64,000 nucleotides of DNA from Janthinobacterium sp. TND4EL3. Its GTDB lineage: Bacteria; Pseudomonadota; Gammaproteobacteria; Burkholderiales; Burkholderiaceae_D. Shown one piece after another: positions 49,665-56,747 of this stretch. The DNA lies in NCBI RefSeq assembly GCF_900156175.1, contig NZ_FTMV01000004.1, forward strand, positions 62,001-126,000. Direction: 5' to 3'. The notes beneath the pieces are model-generated. The model was not told the origin of the DNA. It was given only the letters and a program-made list of their open reading frames with translations, and did no database searches. Position 1 is the first letter of the stretch; the number at the start of each line of letters is the position of its first letter. Made by a program: the position numbers and the translations under genes.

Positions 49665-50924
49665 TCAGTGGCGCGGCAGGGTGGCCAGCTTGCGGTTCCA
49701 GATGGCGACGGCCTGGTCCAGCGCCTGCTTCACGTCCTGCTTGCCCGTCACGCCCGCCTCGACGGCTTTCACCAGCGAGCGGCGCAATTCGTCGTAGTCG
49801 TCGATGCCGGCCACGTACAGGGTGCGCGAGTGGCCCATCGACAGGGCGCCGGCAGCCACCGCTTTTTCAGCCGCGCCCGCGTTCTTCGGCGTGGCCAGGA
49901 AGAATGGATCGGCGGCCGCCTTCACGGTGGTGGGGAAGACGCTGGCCTGGCGCGCGAAGTCCAGCTGGTTGGCGTCGTTCGTCAGGTAGCGCGCGAACTT
50001 GCCCACCGATGGCAGCAGCTGCGCCGGCACGCCTTTCGGAATGGCGAAGTGCACGAGCCAGCCGCCGTCGGCGATGCCCGTCGGGCCCAATGGCGCCGGC
50101 GCCACGTCGGTGATGGCGTAGATATCCTTCGCATCGCTGCGGATGCGCTGCATGGCCGTGGGCGGCGCGAGCAGCATGCCCAGGCGCCCGCCCTTGTAGG
50201 CGTCGATGACGGCCGGGAAATTATCCTCGGCGAACAGGCTTTCCTTCAACAGGCCGCCCGCCTTGTAGGTGTCGGCCAGCTTTTGTACCAGCGCCACGTG
50301 CCGCGGCGAATTGAAGACGGCGCGGTTGTCCGTGATGACGGCCAGGCCCTGCTGCATGAACAGGCCATCGATTTTCGACAGGGCCGGGGCGATGCCGGCC
50401 TTGCCAGTGCGTTGCGCGATCTGGCGCGCGAACGCCAGCTGTTCATCGAGGCTGGCGGGGCCGCGCGCGAGGCCCGCCTGTTTGAAGATGTCGGTATTGA
50501 AGGCGATTACCGCGACATTGCTGTACATGGGAAAACCGTAGGTGCGGCCCTTGAAGCGCAGGTCGTCCAGGGCGCTGGGCAGGTAGCTGGCGCGCGCCTC
50601 GCCCAGCAGGCTGTCGACGGGCGTGAGCAAGCCGTCGCGCGCATATTCATCGGCCCAAGGCACGTTCAGGCTGACCAGGGCGGGCGGCGTGCCGGCCACG
50701 ATGCGCGTGACCAGCTTGGTCTGGATGACGTCCCACGGGAAGTCGATCCATTCGATTTTGACGTCGGGATTCTGCGCCTCATAGCGCGCCACCACCGCAT
50801 TGAAATACGGCGTGAACTTGGGCTTCATGCTGAAGGTCCAGAATTCGATTTTCTCGACAGCCCATGCCTGCGGCGCGAGCAGGCCCGCGCAGGCAAACAC
50901 TGCCAACAGTCTCTTGATCGTCAT
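49665..50924 (-). CDS. Extracellular (periplasmic) sugar-binding protein of the ABC importer
   Basis: 419 residues from ATG 50924 (AGGAT just upstream). Signal peptide RLLAVFACAGLLAPQAWA, then the family-1 binding-protein start VEKIEFWTFSMKPKFTPYFN and VVARYEAQNPDVKIEWIDFP. Later NVPWADEYARDGLLTPVDSL and GKFARYLTNDANQLDFARQA fit the CUT1 fold. It would deliver GlcNAc or chitobiose to the permeases; ligand inferred from the nag genes. The 143-bp gap upstream has a stable hairpin. Confidence 0.9.
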   Translation of the reverse strand: MTIKRLLAVFACAGLLAPQAWAVEKIEFWTFSMKPKFTPYFNAVVARYEAQNPDVKIEWIDFPWDVIQTKLVTRIVAGTPPALVSLNVPWADEYARDGLLTPVDSLLGEARASYLPSALDDLRFKGRTYGFPMYSNVAVIAFNTDIFKQAGLARGPASLDEQLAFARQIAQRTGKAGIAPALSKIDGLFMQQGLAVITDNRAVFNSPRHVALVQKLADTYKAGGLLKESLFAEDNFPAVIDAYKGGRLGMLLAPPTAMQRIRSDAKDIYAITDVAPAPLGPTGIADGGWLVHFAIPKGVPAQLLPSVGKFARYLTNDANQLDFARQASVFPTTVKAAADPFFLATPKNAGAAEKAVAAGALSMGHSRTLYVAGIDDYDELRRSLVKAVEAGVTGKQDVKQALDQAVAIWNRKLATLPRH

Positions 50925-51067
50925 TTTTATCCTGGAGCGCAAGGCTCCAATGTCCATGAGTCCGCGGCGCGGGTACATGCCCTTGCCGTCGCTTATAGTC
51001 GGGTATTGCCGGCGGCAGCCGCGCTCCGTGCCGGGGGCGCCGCTGCCGTCTACTGCTTAAATACTGC
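50925..51067. other. Hairpin-rich spacer between the SIS-domain gene and the binding-protein gene
   Basis: 51013-51024 and 51037-51048 form an imperfect 12-bp GC stem (one mismatch), and 50934-50938/50944-50948 a small GGAGC/GCTCC stem near the ribosome site. No T-tract, so this is more likely mRNA processing or stability control that raises binding-protein output than a terminator. Confidence 0.45.
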
Positions 51068-52090
51068 TTAGTTGGTCTTGGTGACCTTGCTCAGGTGGCG
51101 CGGCGCATCCGGGTCCATGCCGCGCGCGGCCGACAGTTTGGCCGCCATCACGTAGAAGGACTGGATGGCAACGATCGGATCGAGGTCCGGCGTGGCCGCC
51201 ACGGGCAGGGTCAGGTCGCGCTCGGCCACGTCGGCGGGGGCCGCCAGCAAGACCTTGGCGCCGCGCCCGCGCATCTCGGTTGCCAGTTGCAGCAGGCCGG
51301 CCTGGGTCGGGCCGCGCGTGGCGAAAATCAGCAGCGGGTAGCCGTCTTCGATCAGGGCCATGGGGCCGTGCTTGATTTCGGCGCCGCTGAAGGCTTCCGC
51401 CTGCAAAGCCGAGGTTTCCTTGAATTTCAGGGCCGACTCCAGCGCCACGGGGAAGCTGATGCCGCGTCCCACGACCATGATGTTGCGCGCCGGCGCCAGC
51501 ACGTCGATGGCGGGCGACCAGTCGACGCGGGTCGCTTCGAGCAGCGCCTCGGGCAGCGCTTCCAGGCCTCCCAGCAGCTCGGGATCGTTCTGCCACTGGG
51601 CCACCATGCGCGCGCCGGCGACCAGGCTGGTGATGAAGCTTTTCGTGGCGGCGACGCTTTGCTCCTTGCCTGCGCGCAGGGGCATGGCCCACTCGGCGGC
51701 GTGCGCCAGCGGCGATTCGATGTCGTTGACGAGGGCCACGGTGGTGGCGCCGCCGTCGCGGAAGTAGCGGATCGGCTCGACCACGTCCGGGCTCTGGCCC
51801 GATTGCGAAATCGAGATGGCCAGCGTGTCGCGCGTCACCAGCGGCGACTTGTTCAGGGTCACCAGCGACATCGGCAAGGATGCCACGACGCGGCCCAGGC
51901 GCGCCATGATCAGGTAGGCGACGTAGTTGCAGGCGTGGTCGGAGCTGCCGCGCGCGATGGTCAGCGCCGTGGAGAACGAGGTGCTCCTCAATTTGCGGCC
52001 CAGTTCCGCGTAGCGTTCCGTGTCGCTGGCCAGTTGCAGGGCGACGCATTCAGCGGCGGAAACGGCTTCTTTAAGCATCATTGAGGTCAC
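51068..52090 (-). CDS. nagB: SIS-domain glucosamine-6-phosphate deaminase (NagB-II type)
   Basis: 340 residues with two SIS domains and no N-terminal glutaminase domain, unlike GlmS. Signals: LTIARGSSDHACNYVAYLI, LAISISQSGQSPDVVEPIRY, KSFITSLVAGARMVAQ, VVGRGISFPVALESALKFKE and the GlmS-like QAEAFSGAEIKHGPMALIE. It would convert GlcN-6-P to fructose-6-P plus ammonia, replacing NagB-I. Its start overlaps nagA's end by 20 bases. Confidence 0.88.
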   Translation of the reverse strand: MTSMMLKEAVSAAECVALQLASDTERYAELGRKLRSTSFSTALTIARGSSDHACNYVAYLIMARLGRVVASLPMSLVTLNKSPLVTRDTLAISISQSGQSPDVVEPIRYFRDGGATTVALVNDIESPLAHAAEWAMPLRAGKEQSVAATKSFITSLVAGARMVAQWQNDPELLGGLEALPEALLEATRVDWSPAIDVLAPARNIMVVGRGISFPVALESALKFKETSALQAEAFSGAEIKHGPMALIEDGYPLLIFATRGPTQAGLLQLATEMRGRGAKVLLAAPADVAERDLTLPVAATPDLDPIVAIQSFYVMAAKLSAARGMDPDAPRHLSKVTKTN

Positions 52091-53183
52091 AGATTTCTCC
52101 TTCTATATACACAGCTTTGAGTTTGAGATCGCGATCGAGTACCACCAGATCGGCGTAAGTGCCGGGGGCCAGCCGGCCGCGTTCTTCCAGGCCCAGGTAA
52201 TCGGCGGCGTTGGTCGACACGCGCTTGGACGCGTCGGCCAGGTCCAGTCCCAGTCCCACCAGGTTGCGCAGCGCCTGGTCCAGGGTCAGGGTGCTGCCCG
52301 CCAGCGTGCCGTCGGGCAGGCGCACGCCGCCCATGCATTTCTGCACGGCGTGGCGGCCCAGCATGTATTCGCCGTCCGGCATGCCGGTGGCGGCCGTCGA
52401 ATCGGTGACGCAGTACAGGCGCGGGATGGCGCGCAGGGCCACCTTGATGGCGCCCGGATGCACGTGCAGCAGGTCGGGAATCAGTTCGGCGTATTCGGCG
52501 TGCGCCAGCGCGGCGCCGACCATGCCCGGCTCGCGGTGATGCAGGCCGCTCATGGCGTTGAACAGGTGCGTGAAGCCCATGGCGCCGTGTTCCAGCGCGG
52601 CCACGCCGTCCTCATAGGAGCCCAGCGTGTGGCCGATCTGCACGCGCACGCCGGCGTCGGCCAGCGCGCGCACCAGGTCCAGGTGGCCGGCGATTTCCGG
52701 CGCCACGGTGATGACGCGCAGCTTGGCCAGCGTTTGCAGGCGCTCGATTTCAGCCAGCGTGGCGGCGCGTGCGTAGTTCGGCTGCGCGCCGAGCTTGCCG
52801 GAATTGATGTACGGGCCTTCCAGGTGGGCGCCCAGCACGCGCGCCGTGTTCGGGCGGCGGTTGTTGGCGGCGATGCCGATGGCCGTCAAGGCCATGTCGA
52901 TGTCTTCCGGCGGCGCCGTCATGGTGGTGGCCAAGAGGCTGGTGGTGCCGTGGCGCGCGTGGATGGCCGCGATGGTGTAGACGGCTTCGCCGCCTTCCAT
53001 GATGTCCTTGCCGGCGCCGCCATGCACGTGCAGGTCGATGAAGCCGGGCAAGATATAGTCGTCGCTGTTGTTCGACGGGTGGAGGGAATCGCCCGTGATG
53101 CTGTCGACGCGCTCGCCGAAGGCGATGGCGCCGTGGATCCAGCCGCCCGGGGTAAGAATATTGCCTTTGATAGTGCTGCTCAT
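52071..53183 (-). CDS. nagA: N-acetylglucosamine-6-phosphate deacetylase
   Basis: 370 residues. The amidohydrolase metal motif is YILPGFIDLHVHGGAGKDIM, then TSLLATTMTAPPEDIDMALT, VLGAHLEGPYINSGKLGAQP with the metal-binding Glu, and GHTLGSYEDGVAALEHGAMG with THLFNAMSGLHHREPGMVGA. The catalytic Asp lies in CVTDSTAATGMPDGEY. It removes acetate from GlcNAc-6-P. Translational overlaps with both neighbours show a tight operon. Confidence 0.95.
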   Translation of the reverse strand: MSSTIKGNILTPGGWIHGAIAFGERVDSITGDSLHPSNNSDDYILPGFIDLHVHGGAGKDIMEGGEAVYTIAAIHARHGTTSLLATTMTAPPEDIDMALTAIGIAANNRRPNTARVLGAHLEGPYINSGKLGAQPNYARAATLAEIERLQTLAKLRVITVAPEIAGHLDLVRALADAGVRVQIGHTLGSYEDGVAALEHGAMGFTHLFNAMSGLHHREPGMVGAALAHAEYAELIPDLLHVHPGAIKVALRAIPRLYCVTDSTAATGMPDGEYMLGRHAVQKCMGGVRLPDGTLAGSTLTLDQALRNLVGLGLDLADASKRVSTNAADYLGLEERGRLAPGTYADLVVLDRDLKLKAVYIEGEICDLNDA

Positions 53184-53920
53184 CTGCGCGACTCCGCTAC
53201 GAATTCATAATAATCACTGCGGCAATACGAGTGGGTCAGTTCCACCGCTGCGCCGTTGTCGAGATAACTGACACGGGTGATATGCAGCATGGCTTCACCC
53301 GTCTTGATATTGGCCAGCTTGGCCTGTTCCGCCGTGGCGTTGACGGCGCGGATATGCTGCAGCGCGCGCATCGGGATGGTGCCGCGCGACTCCAGGTAGC
53401 CGTACAGCGAATCGGTGACCTGCTGCGGGTCCGGCATGTACAGCGCGGGGATGGTGGTCGTCTCGATCGCCATCACCACTTCGTCGGCCGTGCGCAGGCG
53501 GCGCAGGCGCGCCACCGGCATGTGCGGCGACAATCCCAGCGACAGCAGTTCCAGCGGCGCGGCCGAGCCGATGTCGCGCTGCAGCCAGCGCGAGCCGGCC
53601 GTGAAGCCCCGCTGGCGCAGTTCCTCGGAAAAGCTCGTCAGGCGCGACAGCGGCTGTTCCAGCTTGGGCGTGATATAGGTGCCCGAGCCGCGCTTGCGCG
53701 TCAGCATGCCCCGGTCGCACAGCATGTCGATGGCCTTGCGCGCCGTCACGCGCGAGATTTCCAGGATGTCGGACAGCACGCGCTCCGAGGGCAAGGCCTG
53801 GTTGGCGCGCCAGTCGCCGCTGGCGATGCCGTCCGACAGCATGTTTGCCAGCTGCATGTAGAGCGGCGTGTCGCTGGCGGGATTCGGTTTGAAGGCAGAC
53901 AGTTTGGTCAGCATGGTCAT
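53180..53920 (-). CDS. GntR/HutC (UTRA) regulator of the nag operon, NagR/NagQ-like
   Basis: 246 residues from ATG 53920; the longer frame to 54211 is a shadow of the kinase gene. Winged HTH NQALPSERVLSDILEISRVT with ARKAIDMLCDRGMLTRKRGS and GTYI, then the UTRA domain LTSFSEELRQRGFTAGSRWL and MPVARLRRLRTADEVVMAIE. It overlaps nagK's stop and nagA's start by 4 bases each. It likely represses the operon and is induced by GlcNAc-6-P or GlcN-6-P. Related to the regulator at 34729. Confidence 0.88.
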   Translation of the reverse strand: MTMLTKLSAFKPNPASDTPLYMQLANMLSDGIASGDWRANQALPSERVLSDILEISRVTARKAIDMLCDRGMLTRKRGSGTYITPKLEQPLSRLTSFSEELRQRGFTAGSRWLQRDIGSAAPLELLSLGLSPHMPVARLRRLRTADEVVMAIETTTIPALYMPDPQQVTDSLYGYLESRGTIPMRALQHIRAVNATAEQAKLANIKTGEAMLHITRVSYLDNGAAVELTHSYCRSDYYEFVAESRR

Positions 53921-54789
53921 TGCTCCCGCAAGTGCTTGCTGATCAGGCGCAGGCCGCCTGCGGCCGAGTCGCCCTGTGCCGGCACGACCAGTTGCAGCAG
54001 TGCGGCCGGCAGGTAGCTCGACAAGGGCGCCGCCAGCCCGCCGCATAGGGCCACGGGCAGGGTGCCGGCCGGGTCCAGCGCCCTGGCGATGAGGGCGATC
54101 TGCTGGCCCGCGTCGGTCAGGATGGCGCGCGCCACGGCGTTGGTGGCCGCATGTTCGAGCACCAGCCGCGCCAGTTGCGCGAACGTCGTCTGGCTGGCTG
54201 CCGCCAGCCACACCTGCATGGCGTCGCGCTGGCCGCCGCAGGCGTCGATGACGGCCGTGGCGAAGGCGCTGCCGGGCACGCGGCCATCGGCCACCTGCTG
54301 CGCGTGGTTGATGGCGCGCATGCCGATCCAGGCGCCGCCCGCTTCGTCGCCGGAGGGAAAGCCCCAGCCGCCCACTTCGTGGCGGCTGCCGTCCGCGTGC
54401 AGCACTTCGCCCACGCTGCCCGTGCCGATGGCAACGATGACGCCCGGCTGGCCCGCGTGCGCGCCGAGCAGGGTGGTCAGGGCATCGGATTCGAGCGCCA
54501 CGCAGGCATAGCCGGGATTATGTTCGGTGAAGCTGGCGGCCCACTGCTTGTTGTGCACGCCGGCCAGGCCCAGGCCGATGGCCATGCGTTGCAGGGGCGG
54601 CTGTTCCAGGCCGGCCGTGCGGAAAGCCAGGGTGACGGCATGGGCGACGGACGTCCAGGCCCGCTCGATGCCCAGTCCCAGGCCGGAAGGGCCGCTTTGT
54701 CCCTGCCCCAGTTCCTCGCCATCGAGGCGCGCCAGGCGTACGCGGGTGCCGCTGCCCCCGCCGTCGACGCCGATTATGTATTCGATCAT
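53917..54789 (-). CDS. nagK: N-acetylglucosamine kinase, BadF/BadG/BcrA ATPase family
   Basis: 290 residues. The ASKHA phosphate-1 motif is IGVDGGGSGTRVRLARLDG, phosphate-2 reads GVIVAIGTGSVGEVLHADGS, and VGGWGFPSGDEAGGAWIGMR is shared with human-type GlcNAc kinase and BadF-like kinases rather than ROK kinases. It would make GlcNAc-6-P from imported GlcNAc. First gene of the nag operon, behind a clear sigma-70 promoter with adjoining direct repeats. Confidence 0.88.
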   Translation of the reverse strand: MIEYIIGVDGGGSGTRVRLARLDGEELGQGQSGPSGLGLGIERAWTSVAHAVTLAFRTAGLEQPPLQRMAIGLGLAGVHNKQWAASFTEHNPGYACVALESDALTTLLGAHAGQPGVIVAIGTGSVGEVLHADGSRHEVGGWGFPSGDEAGGAWIGMRAINHAQQVADGRVPGSAFATAVIDACGGQRDAMQVWLAAASQTTFAQLARLVLEHAATNAVARAILTDAGQQIALIARALDPAGTLPVALCGGLAAPLSSYLPAALLQLVVPAQGDSAAGGLRLISKHLREQ

Positions 54790-54864
54790 GTTGTGCAGTC
54801 CCGCTTATGGTTGGATGCGCCTGTCTCGGTTTTTTATTTGTCGGGCGGCGAAAAAGCTGAAGGC

Positions 54865-54912
54865 ACTATATTGTCGCCTCGATGGCTTGTCAACAGGTAT
54901 TTAAGTGGTATT
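54865..54912 (-). promoter_or_regulatory. nagK operon promoter with adjoining operator repeats
   Basis: On the minus strand: -35 TTGACA (54893-54888), exact 17-bp spacer, -10 TATAGT (54870-54865). Just upstream, on the plus strand, AGGTATT (54895-54901) and TGGTATT (54906-54912) stand 11 bp apart. The repeats abut the -35 box, a good place for a GntR repressor. Confidence 0.8.
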
Positions 54913-55139
54913 AACAAATGCGTTGCGCGGTGTCGCGCCATGCCCGAGGTGGATATCGCAAGTTGTTGTTAATAAAGGAGTTTTTGTTGATGGTGAATGG
55001 TATTGAAATTGGCCTTGTTCAATGCCAATTTTTTCCAACTGGTCTGTTGCTGGCCGCGCGGTATTGCTTGCATACATGCTTGGCAAGGGACGCCATGAAG
55101 AGTAAAGTCCGCCTTTTACACCTGAGTTGGAAGAGCATG
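54913..55139. other. Rest of the gap between the nag operon and the next plus-strand gene
   Basis: Together with the promoter it makes a 350-bp gap. It contains a lone TGGTATT at 54998-55004 and an AAGGAG at 54974 followed by a short open frame that would extend the next gene by about 50 residues. That extension reads as unlike its downstream part. No other gene is seen. Confidence 0.4.
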
Positions 55140-55424
55140 ATGAACGACAAGGCAGCAAAGAGCGCGTACTGGGACGACTGGCAGCAAGAGGCGCTGGCCG
55201 CCGGTGTGTCGGCGCCGCTGGCCGCGCTGGGCATGGAAATGATGCGCACGCACCGCAAGAACCGCTGGCCTAAGGATTTCCTGGGACGCGAAAGCGATGG
55301 ACCGGTCATGATCGAGATGTGCCTGGAAGACGAGGCGGAAACGGAATTGTTCTTCATCGAGAACCTGTATCCCTACGATACGGCGCTGATCGAGAAGACG
55401 CGCCGCCGCCTGTGCCTGCACTGA
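55140..55424 (+). CDS. Small hypothetical protein
   Basis: 94 residues from ATG 55140, GGAAG upstream (ATG 55137 is equally in frame). Mixed helical: SAYWDDWQQEALAAGVSAPL, MEMMRTHRKNRWPKDFLGRE and an acidic MIEMCLEDEAETELFFIENL. No signal peptide or membrane segment. It is followed by a terminator-like stem at 55449. Family not recognised. Confidence 0.5.
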   Translation: MNDKAAKSAYWDDWQQEALAAGVSAPLAALGMEMMRTHRKNRWPKDFLGRESDGPVMIEMCLEDEAETELFFIENLYPYDTALIEKTRRRLCLH

Positions 55425-55448
55425 GCGGGCGCTGATGTGTGACTGGAG

Positions 55449-55471
55449 CGGCCGCATTGCGCGGCCGTTTT
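55449..55471 (+). terminator. Short GC terminator between convergent small genes
   Basis: CGGCCGC / GCGGCCG stem with ATTGC loop and TTTT, 24 bases past the stop at 55424. Confidence 0.7.
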
Positions 55472-55475
55472 CACG

Positions 55476-55754
55476 TCAGGTACTGAATTTTTCGCTGCTG
55501 GTAGTAGCGCTGGCGCGCATGCGCAGGCCCAGCAGCACGATGGCGACCAGCAGCAGCGACTGCGCGCTCGGTTCATACGGCGCGCGCGCGCGCGGAGCGG
55601 CGTCGGGCGGCTGGAAACCGGCCTGGCGCATGGCCACGGTGGCCGGCGCCGCCTGGTAGGCGGCCAGCTGAATCGGCGGCGGCGCGGCTGCCGCATGCGT
55701 GTTGCCAGCGGCCCATAACGATAGGGCCGCGCCCAGCAAGATCATCTTTCTCAT
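55476..55754 (-). CDS. Short exported protein with a PEP-CTERM-like C-terminal signal
   Basis: 92 residues. Signal peptide (MILLGAALSLWAAGNTHA), Ala/Pro/Gln-rich middle, and a C-terminal hydrophobic helix after EPSAQ (SLLLVAIVLLGLRMRA) with Arg. The pattern is like PEP-CTERM sorting, though the canonical P-E-P is E-P here. Such proteins are handled by exosortase and are common in Janthinobacterium-type genomes. Function unknown. Confidence 0.55.
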   Translation of the reverse strand: MRKMILLGAALSLWAAGNTHAAAAPPPIQLAAYQAAPATVAMRQAGFQPPDAAPRARAPYEPSAQSLLLVAIVLLGLRMRASATTSSEKFST

Positions 55755-56061
55755 CATATAGTCTATTTCCGCCGAGGCTAGTAAGTCGATTGCACATGGT
55801 TACGCCGTATGCCGGTCCATGTCCTGTCCCCAGTGTGTATGCTTGCTTCCGGTGCGGTCATACTGCACGGAAATAATATCTTTTTATAAAGTTCGTGTAT
55901 TAAAACATAATAAAGTGAAAATGCAAATGTCTTTTTGCGCATAAGCGCATGCGCTGATGGTGCTGGCCGGCGCACTCTATTGCATGGGGGAAATGACGTG
56001 GCATTTTCATGGGGCGGTGTCATAATGGCCCAGGCACTTTCGCCCAGGCATGGAGTAGATG
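55755..56061. other. Intergenic region with AT-rich core
   Basis: 307 bp; AT-rich at about 55870-55935, with a GCGCATAAGCGCATGCGC-type inverted motif near 55938. No open frame here is convincing. It may carry promoters for the two flanking small genes. Confidence 0.4.
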
Positions 56062-56169
56062 ATGAGCAAGGCACAGGACAGCAAGAAAGAAGCCAAGAAA
56101 GAACCGGCCAAGACCATGAAGGAAAAGAAGGAAGCCAAGAAGGTCAAGAAAGAAGAGCGCAAGCGCTGA
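56062..56169 (+). CDS. 35-residue Lys/Glu-rich small protein
   Basis: From ATG 56062 (GGAG at 56052-56055, 6 nt upstream) to the stop at 56167-56169. The sequence is almost entirely K, E, A (SKAQDSKKEAKKEPAKTMKE then KKEAKKVKKEERKR), so it is a highly charged helix. It would bind acidic partners or nucleic acid if expressed. The next gene starts 2 bases later, so it may be a leader or an independent small protein. Not recognised. Confidence 0.5.
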   Translation: MSKAQDSKKEAKKEPAKTMKEKKEAKKVKKEERKR

Positions 56170-56171
56170 TC

Positions 56172-56696
56172 ATGCGCGTGCGACGTTCATGGACGCGCCC
56201 GTGGGGTGCGCCGGCCGTGCTGGCGGCGTGCGCCGTGCTGGCCTTCGGTACGCCCGTGTCCGGCGTGCTGGCGCAGGCCAAGCCCGCGCCGAGCACGTTC
56301 GGGCAAGTGGTGGGCAATGCCGTGCTGTGCCTCGACCATATCGACAACAAGGCCTTCTATGCCTACCTGCTGACGGCTTTCGGTCCGGCCTACAAGCATG
56401 AGGGCGGCGCCTACTGGTTCCGCACGGAAGCGACCCTGTGGGGCGCGCCCATTACCGACGTGATCGTCAGCGACGACACCAGTGCTCTCGTCTTCATGGG
56501 CGTGGTGGCGGACTCGACGCCGGAAAAGCTGGAGCCGGCCATCCGTAGCGCCTCGGGTTTGCGTTTCAATAAGCTCGACAATTCCGCATTTCCCGTCCGT
56601 GCTTCCGAACCTGGCAGTAAAATCGTGTACTTCCGCAGCAAGGCAAAAGTGTATTGCGCCAAATACAAGCCGTTGCCGCCCGCCCGCACCCGGTGA
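56172..56696 (+). CDS. Exported protein of unknown function
   Basis: 174 residues. A basic start then a signal-like helix (GAPAVLAACAVLAFGTPVSGVLAQ) and a globular part FGQVVGNAVLCLDHIDNKAF, YWFRTEATLWGAPITDVIVS, EPGSKIVYFRSKAKVYCAKY. Two Cys (LCLDH and VYCAK) might pair in the periplasm. It precedes the GspA/GspB-like pair by 51 bases and could work with it. Family not recognised. Confidence 0.65.
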   Translation: MRVRRSWTRPWGAPAVLAACAVLAFGTPVSGVLAQAKPAPSTFGQVVGNAVLCLDHIDNKAFYAYLLTAFGPAYKHEGGAYWFRTEATLWGAPITDVIVSDDTSALVFMGVVADSTPEKLEPAIRSASGLRFNKLDNSAFPVRASEPGSKIVYFRSKAKVYCAKYKPLPPARTR

Positions 56697-56747
56697 GGGC
56701 AGCGGCCTGCCGCCGCGCATTTTGATCGCTTCATCCGCAGGGTTTCC

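Noticed and set aside
54998-55004. A further TGGTATT as a nag operator
   Set aside because: It is single, with no partner at 11 or 21 bp, and is far from the nagK promoter.
54918-55139. Upstream extension of the small protein at 55140
   Set aside because: Possible starts exist with AAGGAG at 54974, but the added residues (LLLIKEFLLMVNG, CLHTCLARD) read unlike the later part. Kept only as a note.
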